64,000 bases of DNA. It comes from Theropithecus gelada. Its lineage: Eukaryota; Chordata; Mammalia; Primates; Cercopithecidae. The stretch lies in assembly GCF_003255815.1 (NCBI RefSeq), contig NC_037689.1, positions 55,328,256 to 55,392,255 of the forward strand, written 5' to 3'. Under the pieces are notes generated by a model. The model was not told the DNA's origin. It did not search any database and worked only from the letters and a program-made list of their open reading frames with translations. Shown piece by piece: positions 34,259 to 46,396 of this stretch (within the stretch, counting starts at the first letter, position 1; each line of letters begins with the position of its first letter). The translations under genes and the position numbers were made by a program.

Positions 34259-36105
34259 AACATCAGTTGTGTTTCTATATAGTAATGATGACTAATCCAA
34301 AAAGGAAATTGAGAAAAATGACCTCATGTACATTAGTATCAAAAAGAAAAAAATAATAAATTTAACCAGGGAGATGAAAGATTTGTACACTGAAAACAAT
34401 AAAACATTGATGAAAGAAAAAGAAGAAGACACAAATAAATGGAAATATATTCTGTGTTCATGGATTTGAAGACTGAATATTAAAATGTTCATACTACCCA
34501 AAACAATTTAGAAATTCAATGCAATCCTTATCAAAGCAAATAGCATTTTAAAAAGAAATAGAAAAGAAAAATACATATGAAACCACAAAGAACCCTGAAT
34601 AGACAAATTTTGAGAAAGAACAACAAAATTAGAGGCCTCATATTTTATGGTTTCAAAATATCATAAAACTACAGTTATCAAAACAATATGGTAATGTTGT
34701 AAAGACAGGCCCATAGATCAATGGAACAGAATAGAGAGCCCACAGGTATATGTTCAACTCATATTTGACAAGAGTGCCAAGACTACAGAATGTGGAAAGA
34801 ATAGTCTCTTCAGTAAACAGTGACAGGAATTGTGGATATTCACATGCAAACTAACGATTTGAACTATTGTGTTGCATTGTGCACAAATATTAAATCAAAA
34901 TGGATTAAAGAATTAAACATAAGACCTGAAATTGTAGAACTCCTATAGAAACCTAGGGGGAAGGTATCAAGTCATTGGTCTTGGCAATGATTTCTTGCAT
35001 GTGATATCAAAATCACAGGCAATAAAACCAAAAATAGACAAATAGGACTACATCAAATTAAAAAGCTTCTGCCCAGCAAAGCAAACACTCAACAGAGGAA
35101 AGGTAGTCTTTGGAACAGGAGAAAATATTTGCAAACTCTATATCTGATAAGGAGTTAATATGCAAATTATATAGGCAACTCTTTCAACTCAATAGAAATA
35201 AAAAGGGAAAGAAAGAAAAGAAAAAAGAAGAGAAAATATTTAAAAGTGGGCAAAGGACTTGAGTAGACACTTCTCCAAATAAGACATACAAATGGTCACC
35301 TGGTGTAGGAAAGGGTGCTCAACACCAGGAATCATCCAGGAAATTCAGGTCAAAGTCACAATGAACTATCACCTCACACCTTTTAGGATGGCCATTGTAA
35401 AACAAACAAAATTCAACTGTTGGCAAAGATGTGGAGAAATTTCAAACATTACGCACTGTTGGTGGGAATGTAAAATGATACAGCTCTTACGGAAAAACAG
35501 TATGGATATCCCCAAAAAGATAAGAAGAGACTATAATGTGGTCCAGCAATGGCACATGTGGGCATTTTTTCCAAAAGAATTTAAATTGGGATCTTGAAGT
35601 GATAGCTGCCCTTCCATGTTCATTGCAGCATTATTCACAGTAGTAAAGAGGTAGAAATAACTTAAATGTCTATGGACCAAAAAACGGATAAAGAACACAT
35701 GGTATATACATACAATGGAATATTATCCAGTCATAACAAGAAAAAAATCTGGTCAAATGCTACCACATTCAGGAATTTTGAGGAAATTATGCTACGTGAA
35801 ATAAGCCAGACACAGAAATGCAAATACTGCATGATTCCATTTGTATGAAGTATCTAAAATAGTCAAACTGAATGGAGAAAGTAGAATTGTGGTTGCTATG
35901 GACTGGGGGGAGGGGAAATCAGGAGTTGCTTTTCAAAGGGTATAAAATTTCAGTCAAGCAAAATAAAAATGTTATAGAAATCAGCTGTGCAATACTGTAT
36001 TTATAGTTAACAATAATGTACTGTATGTTTAAAAATGTGTAAAGTGAGGGGATCTCATATTAAATGCTTAACACAATTTAAAAATTTAAAAAGTAACAGG
36101 AAATA

Positions 36106-36984
36106 AATCCCAGTAATAGCCTTACTGCTAAAGTAAGTGGTAGTATGTGCCTGTCATGCATGCCTGTCACATCTTCTTCTACCCCAAGACTTTGGTTAGT
36201 ACAAAAAAATTCAACTTCTATAGTAACAGCTCTTTCTCTGGGAAATTGATTTTAGCCATTTCCTCATAAATCCCAGACAAGCATTCTTTCTAGTTCACTG
36301 ACATTTCAGTGATCATGGCAAATTGATGAATTCAGCACTTAAAAAATTAGGTGTGTGGAAACACAATTAAAGTGATAGTCATTGACTACAATAATAAACA
36401 ATGTTAAGTATCACAACTTCACCTAAAAACAACTGTGTATTCTTGCAGATGTCTAAGAAGTTTGAATATGAGTTGCTCCCCAAAATAAAAAATTTAAGCA
36501 GAGTGACTCCTTCTCCTTTCTCTTGAGAGAGTCTTAGAGTTATGACAGTGTCGTCAGCTACCTTTTCTTACTGTTTAAATGACTGGCAAGGATCAGATGC
36601 TCACTACAGAATTGTGCTATTTTTCAAATAAAATCTAAAACTAAAATACTACACTTCACTTAAAAATGCTATACGATAGGAATGATTTTGCTAGTAAGAC
36701 TAGCACAAAATCAGTTGATATAGGGTGATCATAAATTACTAGTTTTTACTTTAACCATTCTATTTTCCCCTCTTATTGTAGTAGCATGTTTTGTATTACA
36801 AATGGAAAGTACAAGGTAATAATATTCCTGAAACAAAACATAGTGAAAATCATCTGAAGAATAAACAAATCAAACGAAGAGAAAAAAATAAAGACAATGC
36901 CACATAGTAGTCAAAATTAAACAGGAATCCTTGAAGGTATATGTATTTTTCAAGATATTTTTCATAATGTGCTTAAACTTACTT
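36106..36984. other. No gene seen; unassigned
   Basis: Sequence after the L1 with no coding signal and no repeat that I recognise. Confidence 0.45.
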
Positions 36985-37255
36985 GGGGAGGCAGTGTGGT
37001 GCAGAGGAAAGAATGCGCACTGCAGAATCTTATCATTTTCTAGCTGTCAGACCTTAGACAATCCAACTAATTTTCATATCTTCACGGAATAGGAATATTG
37101 TCAACCACAGAATAGGAATATTCGCAGCTAATGTATCAGCTTGCTGTGAGAATTACAGATTATTTTGTGTACTGGCCACCTGCTGATATATATGTGCCTC
37201 AGAAATACAGAATTAAGAATGTGTAATTGTTCAGTAAATTATAGCCAATATTATG
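36985..37255 (+). mobile_element. MIR SINE, nearly complete
   Basis: Starts 'gaggcagtgtggtgcagagg', then 'ttctagctgtcagaccttag' (MIR 'actagctgtgtgaccttggg'), 'gctgtgagaattacaga' and a final 'gttcagtaaattatagcc' equivalent to 'ctcaataaatgttgg'. An internal repeat of gaataggaatatt near 37086 and 37111 is a small local duplication. Confidence 0.8.
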
Positions 37256-39034
37256 GTCACAATCACTATTGTTTGAATGAAGAGACTTTTGCCCATTTAC
37301 AGTCTTTCCTGTCCTCACTTTCTACATGTTCCCTAAACCTACAAAAGACCCTTTGTCTCTTGAGTAGCTAAAAGCTGTCAACATTTGAAGAAACGTTTGT
37401 CACTTCTCTTGGCTCTCCTATTACATAACCTCTCTCAGTCTTGGTATGTAGCTATACACGGTACATCCAAGTAATCCTGACTGACTCTAATACTCTCTCA
37501 CTTGTCTGTCTTTATTAACTCTCAGGGGCAGATGCCTGGTTTATATGGCCACAAATTTATACAGTTTGGTTGTTCTTTTTTAAAAACAAAATACAAAATT
37601 TTGAATACAAAATTACATGGAGAATATTTCTTTATACTGTGAAAGGTGATCACAACAAATTTGAAAAAACTGACATATACCTTCAAAAAACAGTCCCCAA
37701 AAAACATTTTTATTAATGATCGCTCAAAACACCATTCTCCCTACAACTTTGGCTGCGTATTTCTGATCCTCTTATAATATGACAGAGATTGTTTATTCTG
37801 TCTAGAGATAATGAGGACTAATTCTTTCTATTAGCATAGTGTGTTTTGTTAATAAATGGTATAAACAGGCTTTATCAGGTTTACAACTCATACTGATAGT
37901 GTTATTTAATGTTTAGGATATTTTTTTTAATTTGAGGAACCTCTTTTACATGATTTGTAAGAATTCAGTGTATTTTAAGTTTTCTTCTTCCAAAAAGAAT
38001 CCTAAATATTATTTCAAATAATGATGCTCATTAGCCAATTTGCTGTCAATAACTCATTTCAGTGGCATAATGCTCTATGTTATCTTTGTTGATGTCAACG
38101 TTTCTAATTAAACCAGCAAGAAATTTAATTACATTTCAATACAGTTCATATAACTCACTCCTCTTCATTAATTGACTCATCAGACAAATACAAGAGCCTG
38201 TTCATTACTTCTAATAGAACTTTATCTCTTCCTGTTATTACTATTTTGATTTATGATCTGAATTTTAATTACTTTTTGTTATATTGTTTTATTTCTTGAT
38301 GTCATAATTATTTCTATTGATCCCATTGACCTTTATTATTTTCATTTCATCTTGCGTTTGACACTTGTTTGATTTTTCTCTAATATGTTTTGCTTTAAAG
38401 ATGGATATAACAAAAGAAGATAAAATTCATGTATTTCAAATCAGGAACCTATTGTTTATCCTTGTTTTATCAAGACTTTTCAAAATAAAAGTTTTTCAAA
38501 CTGCAGATAAAATGACATACATCCAGATCTACTACTCTTTAGTTATGTCTTCAACATGTGCATTGTTATCCAATATGATTGGAAGTAGGCATGTGTGCGG
38601 GATTTATAACAGAAGGAGATAGTTGTCTTAATAATATGTCATGATGTATTACTTTTGTGTTTTACAAAATTATATCAGCACAAAATATTTTGCTAGGAAC
38701 CCTTCCAGTTCTTAATGTTTAAGCTTGATTCCTTAGTTTCATGGTAAATTTGCATCTATCATTAAGACTTTAAAGGTGCCCCTGTATCTTACATCCTAAG
38801 ATAATGTGCCTTTTCTGTTGTACAAACTTTTAAAGCCCTCTTTCAGTCCTTTTCATCATAGCCAAACTTTCCTAGACAATAGTTTTCTAATTCATTACAA
38901 TGTCTTCTGATTCTGATTCTACATATTGAACTAAACATATGAATTTTAACAAAGATCTCCTCCTTAGAAAATACAATATACTCTTTTTCTTTTCATGTTC
39001 TATAATGACACTTTAGTATTTTCTCTTTAGTTGG
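37256..39034. other. No gene seen; unassigned
   Basis: 1.8 kb of AT-rich sequence. The frames 37522-37707 (minus) and 38365-38622 (plus) show neither a domain nor start context. No repeat family is recognised with confidence. Confidence 0.45.
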
Positions 39035-39406
39035 TGTTATTGGACTGCATATTTGTGTCCCCCAAAATTTGGATGTTGAAATCCTAACTGCTAAGCTGAT
39101 GGTATTAGGTGGTGGGGCCCTTGAGAGGTGATTAGGTATGAGGATAGAACCCACATGGATGAGATTAGTTCTCTTATAAAACAGACCCCCACAGAGCCCT
39201 CTTTCTTTTTCCCACCACCATGTGAAGATAGAAGAAGAAGCTGGCAGTCTGCAACGTGGATGAGGGCCATCACTCAAACTTGACCATGCTGGCATTGTAA
39301 TCTTGGATTTCTAACACTCTGACCTTGGATGTCCAGCGATAAATAAGTGCATTTAAGTCACTGAGTCTATGGTAATTTTTTCTAGCAACCCAAGCTGAAT
39401 AAAACA
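39035..39406 (+). mobile_element. MLT1-type MaLR solitary LTR
   Basis: About 372 bp. Starts tgttattggactgcatattt, then 'tgtcccccaaaatttggat', 'gatggtattaggtggtggg', 'gagaggtgattaggtatgag', 'accatgtgaagatagaagaa', 'aataagtgcatttaagtcac' and 'tctatggtaattttt', ending near 'gctgaataaaaca'. This is the order of an MLT1 (older MaLR) LTR. The minus-strand frames 38993-39295 and 39091-39273 only reflect it. Confidence 0.88.
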
Positions 39407-40573
39407 GTGGTTATTTTCTTCTTAAAACTCTGTCTTCCTTTTGCTTTCTTCCCTATTTTCCTTCTGGTCATTTCTTCTTCATTATGTTTATGGACTTTTC
39501 TTCTGCTGCTTTTCTTTAGATGTATCTCTCAAGTCTTTTTTCCTTGATCGTGTCTTTTCCTCAAAGATCTCTCCCCATCCACACTCATTGTTTTATGTAC
39601 CCCTATTTTTTTGAGAAATCCCTGAATTATACTTCTAACCCAAACTATTAGCTCCAGCCAATTTCCCATCAGGTATTAAAAACTCAGAAAATCCCCAAAT
39701 TAATGATTCTCTTAATAGCTTCTTCCTTATTTTGTGTCACAGTGAACTGCATTATCATTTAAAAATGTGTTTCAATATGGAAATAACTTTGTCTTATTTC
39801 CTTCAGCCATCATTTTTGGGGTGAGGGGTCCATAAAGACATCTCTATTCAAAGGCATAAAGAACCTTCTCTCCTGATCAATTGAAAAAGAAGTATGTTTG
39901 AGAATTTATATTGGGACTAATTTCTTCTAATTTATATGAATTAACTTTCATTTTCATACACTGAGTGAAATCAAAATTTTCAACAAAAATCAGAGGAATA
40001 GTTTTAAGCAAAATGATACTTTCTAAAATAATGCATAAGTTCCCTATCAGCTATATCCAGCACTGAGCTGAGAGTCATAGGCCTTCTTGAAATGCACCTG
40101 ATCTATCATGGCTGCAATAATCACAGGCCTTGCATAAATCCTCTAAGAGGAGCCAGGAAATGAATAAGATGGCCGTGCTCTATTTATAGTACACAAAGGT
40201 CAAGTTTCTAGCTTCACTGTTTATTTATCCAGTTTCTTACTGGCTGTCACAGATCTTGGGCTGGGAACTCACAGAGGAGAGTAGCCACCCTCGGTACTCA
40301 ATCAGAAAAATTAATTGGAGTTCAGGTAATGTGGAATGCTTTGATGGGTTTCACATGCAGCTACTTTAGTATTTGACACAAGCAGGTTATAAGATTATAA
40401 GGCCGTGTTGAGAAATATATCACCCAGGAAATAATTAATTCTTGTATTTGAATATGTTCTACGATACCTTCCTAATACCTTATGTTTATAATGAGGTCTA
40501 TTTCCTTAACATATTTATTGAAACACAAGGCAAGATGGATTTGCCATCTTGCCAATTCTGGGTGAAAAATGTC

Positions 40574-40578
<5 letters not shown>
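39407..40578. other. No gene seen; unique-looking block with a MEF2-like site at 40180-40189
   Basis: No repeat recognised. The stretch 40030-40340 differs in texture from its surroundings (more balanced base composition, no simple repeats). It contains CTATTTATAG (40180-40189), an exact match to the MEF2 consensus CTA(A/T)4TAG, followed within about 10 bases by acaaaggtca, a nuclear-receptor-like half-site. This is motif matching only. Confidence 0.4.

Positions 40579-40620
<42 letters not shown>
40579..40620. repeat. (TG)n microsatellite
   Basis: About 21 TG units, located 75 bp upstream of the 5' end of an L1. The frames that read CVCVCV or THTHTH over it are artefacts. Confidence 0.97.
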
Positions 40621-40621
<1 letters not shown>

Positions 40622-41329
40622 ATTTGTGGAAGGCAATGTGTCGATGGAGAAAAGGAAGAAGGGAGAGAAAGGAAAAGGCAGTACCTGGCGGAAAGGAGAG
40701 GTGGCCAGGATGGCCAACCAGAAGTACCTAGTGTGTGCAGCTCTCAGAGAGGAATGGATGGGATGAGTGCATAACCTTCAACTGAAACATTCAGGTACAT
40801 GCACTGGAACTAACCAGAGAATCAAATCTCTGTTCTTGACTCATGGAGAATAGAGAAAAGCAAGGCAGGATGACAGCTCACTCAGGAACAACATGGAGCC
40901 AGGGGAACCCTCCCCAGCCCAGGGATGTGGTGAGTGAATGAATTACTCCAGGAAATCATGCTTCTTCCATGGATCTTTGCAACCCTTGGATCAGGAGATC
41001 CCATCATAAACCCACTCCAGCACGGCAATCAGGCAGACATACAGAGCTATGTGGAGGGTTGGCAGAACAGACACTCAGGTACATGCAAAGACCCAGGAGC
41101 CTTAGCTATCCAGGCTTTCCAGGCTTCCTGGCAAAGGTAACTGCAACTCCAACAAAGAGGGAGGTTAGATCCCTGTACATAACTCTAGAAAAAGGGCTGA
41201 ATCCAGCGGGCTGAGTGGCAATAGTCTGCAGGTCCCATATCCACAGCATCTGATAAGACTCACTGGCTTGGAATTCCAGCCAGTCAGTGGTAGCAGCAGT
41301 GCACCTCCCTAAGACAGAGCTCCCAAGGA

Positions 41330-42060
41330 GAGCGGCAGGCTGTCCTCTTTGCTATTTGGGTGACTTAGCCATTCCAGCCTTTGGATTTTGGAGAGTCCAA
41401 GATAACCGAGGACAGAAATGGTCCCCGAGAACAGCACAGCTGCTCTACCAAAACGTGGCCAAACTGCTTTTTTAAGTGGGTCTCTGATCCCATTCTTCCT
41501 TACTGGGCAAGACCTCCCAAACAGGGTCTCCAGCCACCCCCACCAGTGCTCCCTAGCCGACTGACATTTCAAACATCCCTGCGACAGAGATCCCAGAGGG
41601 TAGAGCAGGCCACCATCTTTGCTATTTGGGTGAATTAGCTGTTCCGGCTTTTGGGCTTTGGAATGTCCAAGGTGACCAGGGACTGAAGTAGAACCACAGT
41701 ACAGCACAGCTGCTCTATGAAAATGTGGCTAGACTGTTTTTTAAAGCTGGTCCCCTATCTCATTCCTCCTCATTGTATGGACCTCCCAGATCGGGTCTCT
41801 AGCCACTCCCTACAAGTGCTTTCAGGCAGCAACATGTCCATATCTCCCTGGGATGAAGCTCTCAGAGGGAGGGGTAGGTTGTCATCTTTGCTGTTTTGTA
41901 GCCCTCACAGTTGATACTTCCAGGTACTGGAAAATCTGAGGTGACTAGGGACTGGAGTGAGCCTGCAGCATACCACAGCAGCCCTACAGAAAATTGGCCA
42001 GACTGTTACGTGAGTACCCATTCCCATATCTCCTCATCATGCAGGTCCTCCAGGCCTTGG
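41330..42060. repeat. Tandem 270-bp units in the L1 5' UTR
   Basis: The landmark ctttgctattt (ctttgctgttt in copy 3) occurs at 41347, 41617 and 41886, periods 270 and 269. Each unit also has 'acagcacagctgctctac/tg' or its variant and a 'ctgatcccattc/ctatctcattcc' segment. The third copy is more diverged. Tandem monomer-like units in the 5' UTR are known in some older primate L1s. Confidence 0.9.
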
Positions 42061-42919
42061 CCTCCAGCAACCCCCTGCCAGAGCTACTGAGCCAGCAGCA
42101 GCTCTGCAACTTCCTGGACATAGACCCCAGGACAACTGAAAGCTTCTCTGCCACTGCCTCTGCAGTGGAACTGCCCTTGCAACTCTCAGACTAATGAAGG
42201 AGCAAAGACCCTAAGTGCCTTAAACAAATCTCCAACAAGATGCAGGCAACACAGAAGAGGTCAGTCTGTCTCCCACAGGTCCCATACTCCCCACTGCTCA
42301 TAACGAGACAGAAAAGCCTCGGCTTGGGCTCACAGCACAGACACTTCATCCTGGGCTGATTGTAATGAGTGATTGCTGACCTACATCTCTCTGGGATGGA
42401 GCCTCCAGCAGACAAGCAAAAAACCCTTCGCCACAAGTTCCCTTCTTCTGCTGCCTCCAGGTTGGGGTACTAACATAAACACTGAGATCACCCCAGAGTT
42501 GCAATGGGCAGCCCAGGGGTAACAAGCTAAGCTCTACAGCCAGCATTCAAAGGGGAGAGGAACCCACACTCTCAGAGCATTGAGAGGGAACACAGCTGTA
42601 ACTGTGAGGAAACATAGGGAAGCCACACAGCTGAGCAAGAGTCTACCAACTGAGCAATATGTCTAAGTGTCCAAAGCTTCAGCCCTCAAAATACCTTCCT
42701 AACATACCCCCTCTGAAACCAAAGACAAGAAGTCAGCTTCAAATAAAGACACTTCACAAAGCCTTAGTCTTGTGAAAACATCCAGAAAACAAGTCTATTG
42801 ACTGCATTCAATCCATACTACAGTTAAAGGAACACCCACATGCAGAGATCAAAAAGAATCAACATGAGAACTCTGGTAACTCAGATGGCCAGAGTGTTGT
42901 ATGTCTTCCAAACAGCTGC

Positions 42920-43870
42920 ATGAGCTCAACAAGAGTTCTTAATCAGGCTGAATTGGCTGAAATGACAGAAATGGAATTCAGAATATGGACAGAAAAAAAG
43001 ATCATTGAGATTCAGGAGAATGGCAAAACCCAAACCAAGGAAACTAAGAATCAGAATAAAATAATAAAAGAGCTGAAGTACACAACAGCAGGTATAAAAC
43101 AGATCCTGATGGATCTGACGGAGCTGAATCACACAATACAAGAATTTCACAATGCAATTACAAGATTTAACAGCAGAATAAACCATGCTGAGAAAAGGAT
43201 CTCAGAACTTGAAGACTGGCTGCCTGAAATAAGGCAGTAAGAAAAAAATGTAAAAAATAAAAAGGAAAGAAGAAAACCTCTGAGAAGTAGGGGATTACAT
43301 GAAGAGGCCAAATGTATGAATCATTGACACCCCTGAAAGGGTGAGCAAACAACTTGGAAAATATATTTCAGGATATTGTCCATGAAAATTTCCCCAACCT
43401 TGTTAGAGAGGGCTAAGAGTCAAATTCATTAAATATAGAGAACCCCCTGCAAGATTCTACACAAGAAAATCATCCTCAAGACAGATAATCATCAGATTTT
43501 CCACGGTTGAAATGAAAGAATGTTAAAGGCAGCTAGAGAGAAACGGCAGGTCACTTACAAAGGGAACCCCATCAGACAAAAAAACAAATGTGTCAGCTGA
43601 AACCCTAAAAGCCAGAAAAGATTGGGGGCCTATATTCAACATTCTTAAAGAAAAAAATGTCTTCTACCAAGAATTTCACATCTAGACAATTTAAGCTTCC
43701 TAAGCAAAAAATAAATAATATACTTTTCAGATAAGGTGATGATGAGGGAATTCATTACCACCAAACCAGCTTTACAAAGAGACTTTAAGAGAAGCACTAA
43801 ATATAGAAGAAAAAATATTGCTACCAGCTAATACAAAAACACTCTTAAATACACAGACCAGTTACAGTAT
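42920..43870 (+). pseudogene. L1 ORF1 remnant
   Basis: Frame 42920-43240 (106 aa) is an undamaged N-terminal and coiled-coil part starting MSSTRVLNQAELAEMTEMEF, with the heptad-like SRINHAEKRISELEDWLPEI. It stops at 43238. After that ORF1 DNA continues (RRM and C-terminal region; 'agaatttcacatctagacaa' at 43669) but with stops. Without the RRM no RNA-binding function is expected. Confidence 0.88.
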
Positions 43871-43933
43871 AAAGCAACCACACCAACAAGCCAGAATATT
43901 AACCAGCTAACAACACAATTACAGGATCAAATC

Positions 43934-44380
43934 CACACATACTGACACGAATTTTGAATGTAAATGGGCTAAATGCCCCACTAAAAAGCACAGAGTGGCG
44001 TGATCTCATTCCAGCCAGAATGGCCATTATTAAAGTCAGAAAATAACAGATGGTGGTGAGGTTGCAGAGAAAAGGGAGCAGTTATACACTGTTGGTGGGA
44101 GTCTAAATTACATCGGCCATTGTGAAAAACAGTATGGTGATTCCTCAAAGGGCTAAAAGCAGAACTACCATTCAACCCAGCAATCCCATTACTGGGTATA
44201 CAGACAGAGGAATATAAATCATTCTACCATAAAGACACATGCATGCAAATGTTCATAGCAGCACTCTTCACAATAGCAAAGACATGAAGTCAACCTAGAT
44301 GCCATCAATAATAGACTGGATAAAGAAAATGTGGTACATATACACATGGAATATCATGCAGCCATGAAAAGAAGTAGATC
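43934..44380 (+). pseudogene. L1 ORF2 remnant: first about 65 bases fused to the last about 380
   Basis: The ORF2 start codon has become ATT ('aattacaggatc'). Some 60 bases later the endonuclease start ('gggctaaatgcccca') jumps to C-terminal sequence ('ccagccagaatggccattat'). Endonuclease, Z and RT domains are gone. The frame 43981-44175 on the minus strand is an artefact. Confidence 0.88.
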
Positions 44381-44707
44381 ATGTCTTTTGTGGGAACATA
44401 AATGGAGCTGGAGGCTATTATCTCTAGTAAAATAGGGCAGGAACAGAAACCCAAATATCACAAGCTTTCATTTATAAGTGGAAGCTAAATGATGAGGACT
44501 CATAAACACAAACAAGAGAACAATAGACACTGGGTTCTAGTTGAGGGTGGAGGGTGGGAGGAGGGAGTGGAGCGTAAAAGATAACTATTGGGTACTGAGT
44601 TTCATACCTGGGTGATGAAATATCTGTACAACAAACCCCCAGAACACAAGTTTATCTGTACAACAAACCTTCACATGTACCGTTGAACCTAAATTAAAAG
44701 TTAAAAA

Positions 44708-45107
44708 AAGAGAAGACATTTGTGTCAGTGCCAGAAATAAAGACACCAAAAATGTGCAAAAAAGAAAAAGACAGTAAAATATTAGAAATAATTTTAAACT
44801 GACTTTCTAGTATTACCATATTATTCAACACTGCAAGCATCTCTAACTCTTCCAAATCTTTTTCTACACCATCCTCTTTTCCACAGCATCTGTAGCTGTT
44901 TTAGTTGAGTCTTCCACCATTATATAGTGTTAAATGCTTAAAAAAATCAAATACTAAATGTCCCTGCTTTGGTTTTTCTATTTATCACATGAATCAATCT
45001 ATAACATACCCATGAGTTTGACTTTTTAAAACACAAATGTGTTTATATTGCTTCACTTTTAAATGATCCACTCTATCCCTAATAACTTAAACATAAAAAT
45101 TAAAAGT
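44708..45107. other. No gene seen; unassigned spacer between L1s
   Basis: 400 bp of AT-rich sequence with no repeat or coding signal that I recognise. Confidence 0.45.
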
Positions 45108-46060
45108 CAATATTCCCTCACATGAAGACATACAAATGTCCAACAAGTATATGGAAAAGATATTTAACATTGCTAGTCATTATGGAAATGCAGATCAAAA
45201 CCACAATGAAATATAATCTCACTCCAGTTAAGACAGCTAGTGTCAAAAAGACCAAAAACAACAAATGCTGACGAGAATGCAGAGAAAATGGAGCTCTTAT
45301 ATAGTGTTGTTGGGAATGCAAACTAGTATGGCCTCTTTGGAAAACAGTACAGAGGTTCCCCAGAAAACTAAAATAGAACTACCATATGATCCAGTAATCC
45401 CACTACTAGGCATGTATCCACAGGAGAGGAAATCAGTATATAAAAGTGATAGCTGCACCTCCATGTTTACTGCAGCACTAATCACAATAGACAAGATATG
45501 AAATAAACCCAGCTGTCCAAAAACAGATAGGTGGATAAGAAATTATGGTATATGTACTCAATGGAATGCTATTTATGCATAAAAGGAATGCCATCCCATC
45601 ATTTGCAGCAATAAGATGGAACTGACAGACATTAAGTGAATAAGCCAGGAACAGAAAGTAAAACAATGCATGTTTTCACTCATATACAGGATTTTTTTTT
45701 TTAAAAAAAGCTTATCTTATATAAGGAAAAGTAGAGTAGAGGTACAAGAAGCTTGGAAGGGAACGGAGAAGAGAGGAATAGAGAGAATATTGTTAAAGGA
45801 AATAAAATTTCTGCTAGAAAAAAGTAGTAAGTTCTAGTGTTTCATAGCACCATAGGATAACTATAGTAAACATTAATGTACATTTTCAAATAGCTAAAAG
45901 AGAGGACAGTAAACACTCCCAACACAAAAAGATAATGAAGGTTTGGAATAATTGTGAATATGCAAATTACCCTGATCTGATCACTAAACATTGGAAGTAT
46001 TAAAATGTCACTATGTACCCCCAAAATATGTACAATCATTATGTATCCATTTAAATCATC
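45108..46060 (+). mobile_element. L1 (L1MA-like) 3' end
   Basis: Starts within ORF2 ('gacatacaaatgtccaacaa'), with 'tcaaaaccacaatgaaata', the C-terminal frame 45265-45501 (KIELPYDPVIPLLGMYPQER), 'gtggataagaaattatggta', and a 3' UTR of L1MA type ending 'cactatgtacccccaaaata' and 'acaatcattatgtatcc'. 5'-truncated, with many frameshifts. Confidence 0.9.
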
Positions 46061-46396
46061 AATATCAGCTCACATTTTGACCCTTACATGGGCCTCAATT
46101 AATAGACTGCATGTGAGATGATTGAGGGTAGAGAACATAAATATCTGTGAGTGTGATAAAATACTTGTTTTGCTTCAGGATAGATGTGGAAGTAGAATAA
46201 AAAAATGTTAGGAAAATATAAATATGTGTGTGGATAGTTTCTTTATAATTTAGATATAAGTATTTGAGCAATACACTAGGCTATTATGCTTCTACTGGCA
46301 TGATATATTTAATCTGTACAATGTACAGCAGGATATAAGCAAAAATTAAAGAAGAAATATGGCATTTCAAAAAGTAAGAGAAATGGCAGAGACACA
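46061..46396. other. No gene seen; unassigned spacer
   Basis: About 335 bp without recognised repeats, directly before an L1 fragment that begins in the RT region. Confidence 0.45.

Larger units (their letters stand above)
31393..35860 (+). pseudogene. L1 ORF2 remnant of the old L1, split by two Alus
   Basis: ORF2 begins in the endonuclease region at 31393 and ends near 35860. RT-region text such as 'acagaccaatatccctaatg' (32984-33003) and 'ggatgacatgatcttacata' (33802-33821) is legible, but the catalytic F-A-D-D codons are damaged. A low-complexity (ACAT/AC)-rich patch occupies 31701-31790. There is no continuous frame. Confidence 0.85.
28987..36093 (+). mobile_element. Near full-length old L1 (L1MB-like), later hit by two Alus and an L1 scrap
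   Basis: Layout: 5' UTR from 28987 ('atggtagaataggaaggccc'), ORF1 region about 29900-30700, the long spacer of older L1s (30740-31390, with 'gaatatacacaaagaaaaat'), ORF2 from about 31393 ('attactttaaatgtaaaaga') to about 35860, and a 3' UTR ending near 36090. ORF2 still shows 'catggaacattctccaggat' (32019) and 'caggaattttgaggaaatta' (35770) type landmarks and the C-terminal frame 35292-35597 (CWQRCGEISNITHCWWECK), but has many stops. Minus the insertions the element is about 6.4 kb. The flanking duplication, one mismatch in 12, shows a full-length insertion. Confidence 0.9.
40695..44707 (+). mobile_element. Primate L1 with intact ends but most of ORF2 deleted
   Basis: 5' UTR from about 40695 ('gagaggtggccaggatggcc'), ORF1 region 42920 to about 43870, ORF2 start near 43936 ('acaggatcaaatccacacat'), then an abrupt junction at about 43999-44003 into the last part of ORF2, 3' UTR and the end at 44707 ('aaattaaaagttaaaaaaag'). 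About 3.5-4 kb of ORF2 is missing. 5' UTR length and repeats suggest an older L1PA/L1PB type. I see no clear target duplication. Confidence 0.92.

Noticed and set aside
40442..40774. CVCVCV-rich frames, possible cysteine-rich peptide
   Set aside because: The (TG)n microsatellite gives Cys-Val in every frame that crosses it.
41309..41707. 132-residue minus-strand frame
   Set aside because: It lies in the tandem 5' UTR units of an L1, overlaps frames on the other strand, and has no domain.
41330..42060. Regularly spaced repeats as a CRISPR-like array or satellite
   Set aside because: Units of 270 bp without short constant repeats, located within an L1 5' UTR in a primate genome.
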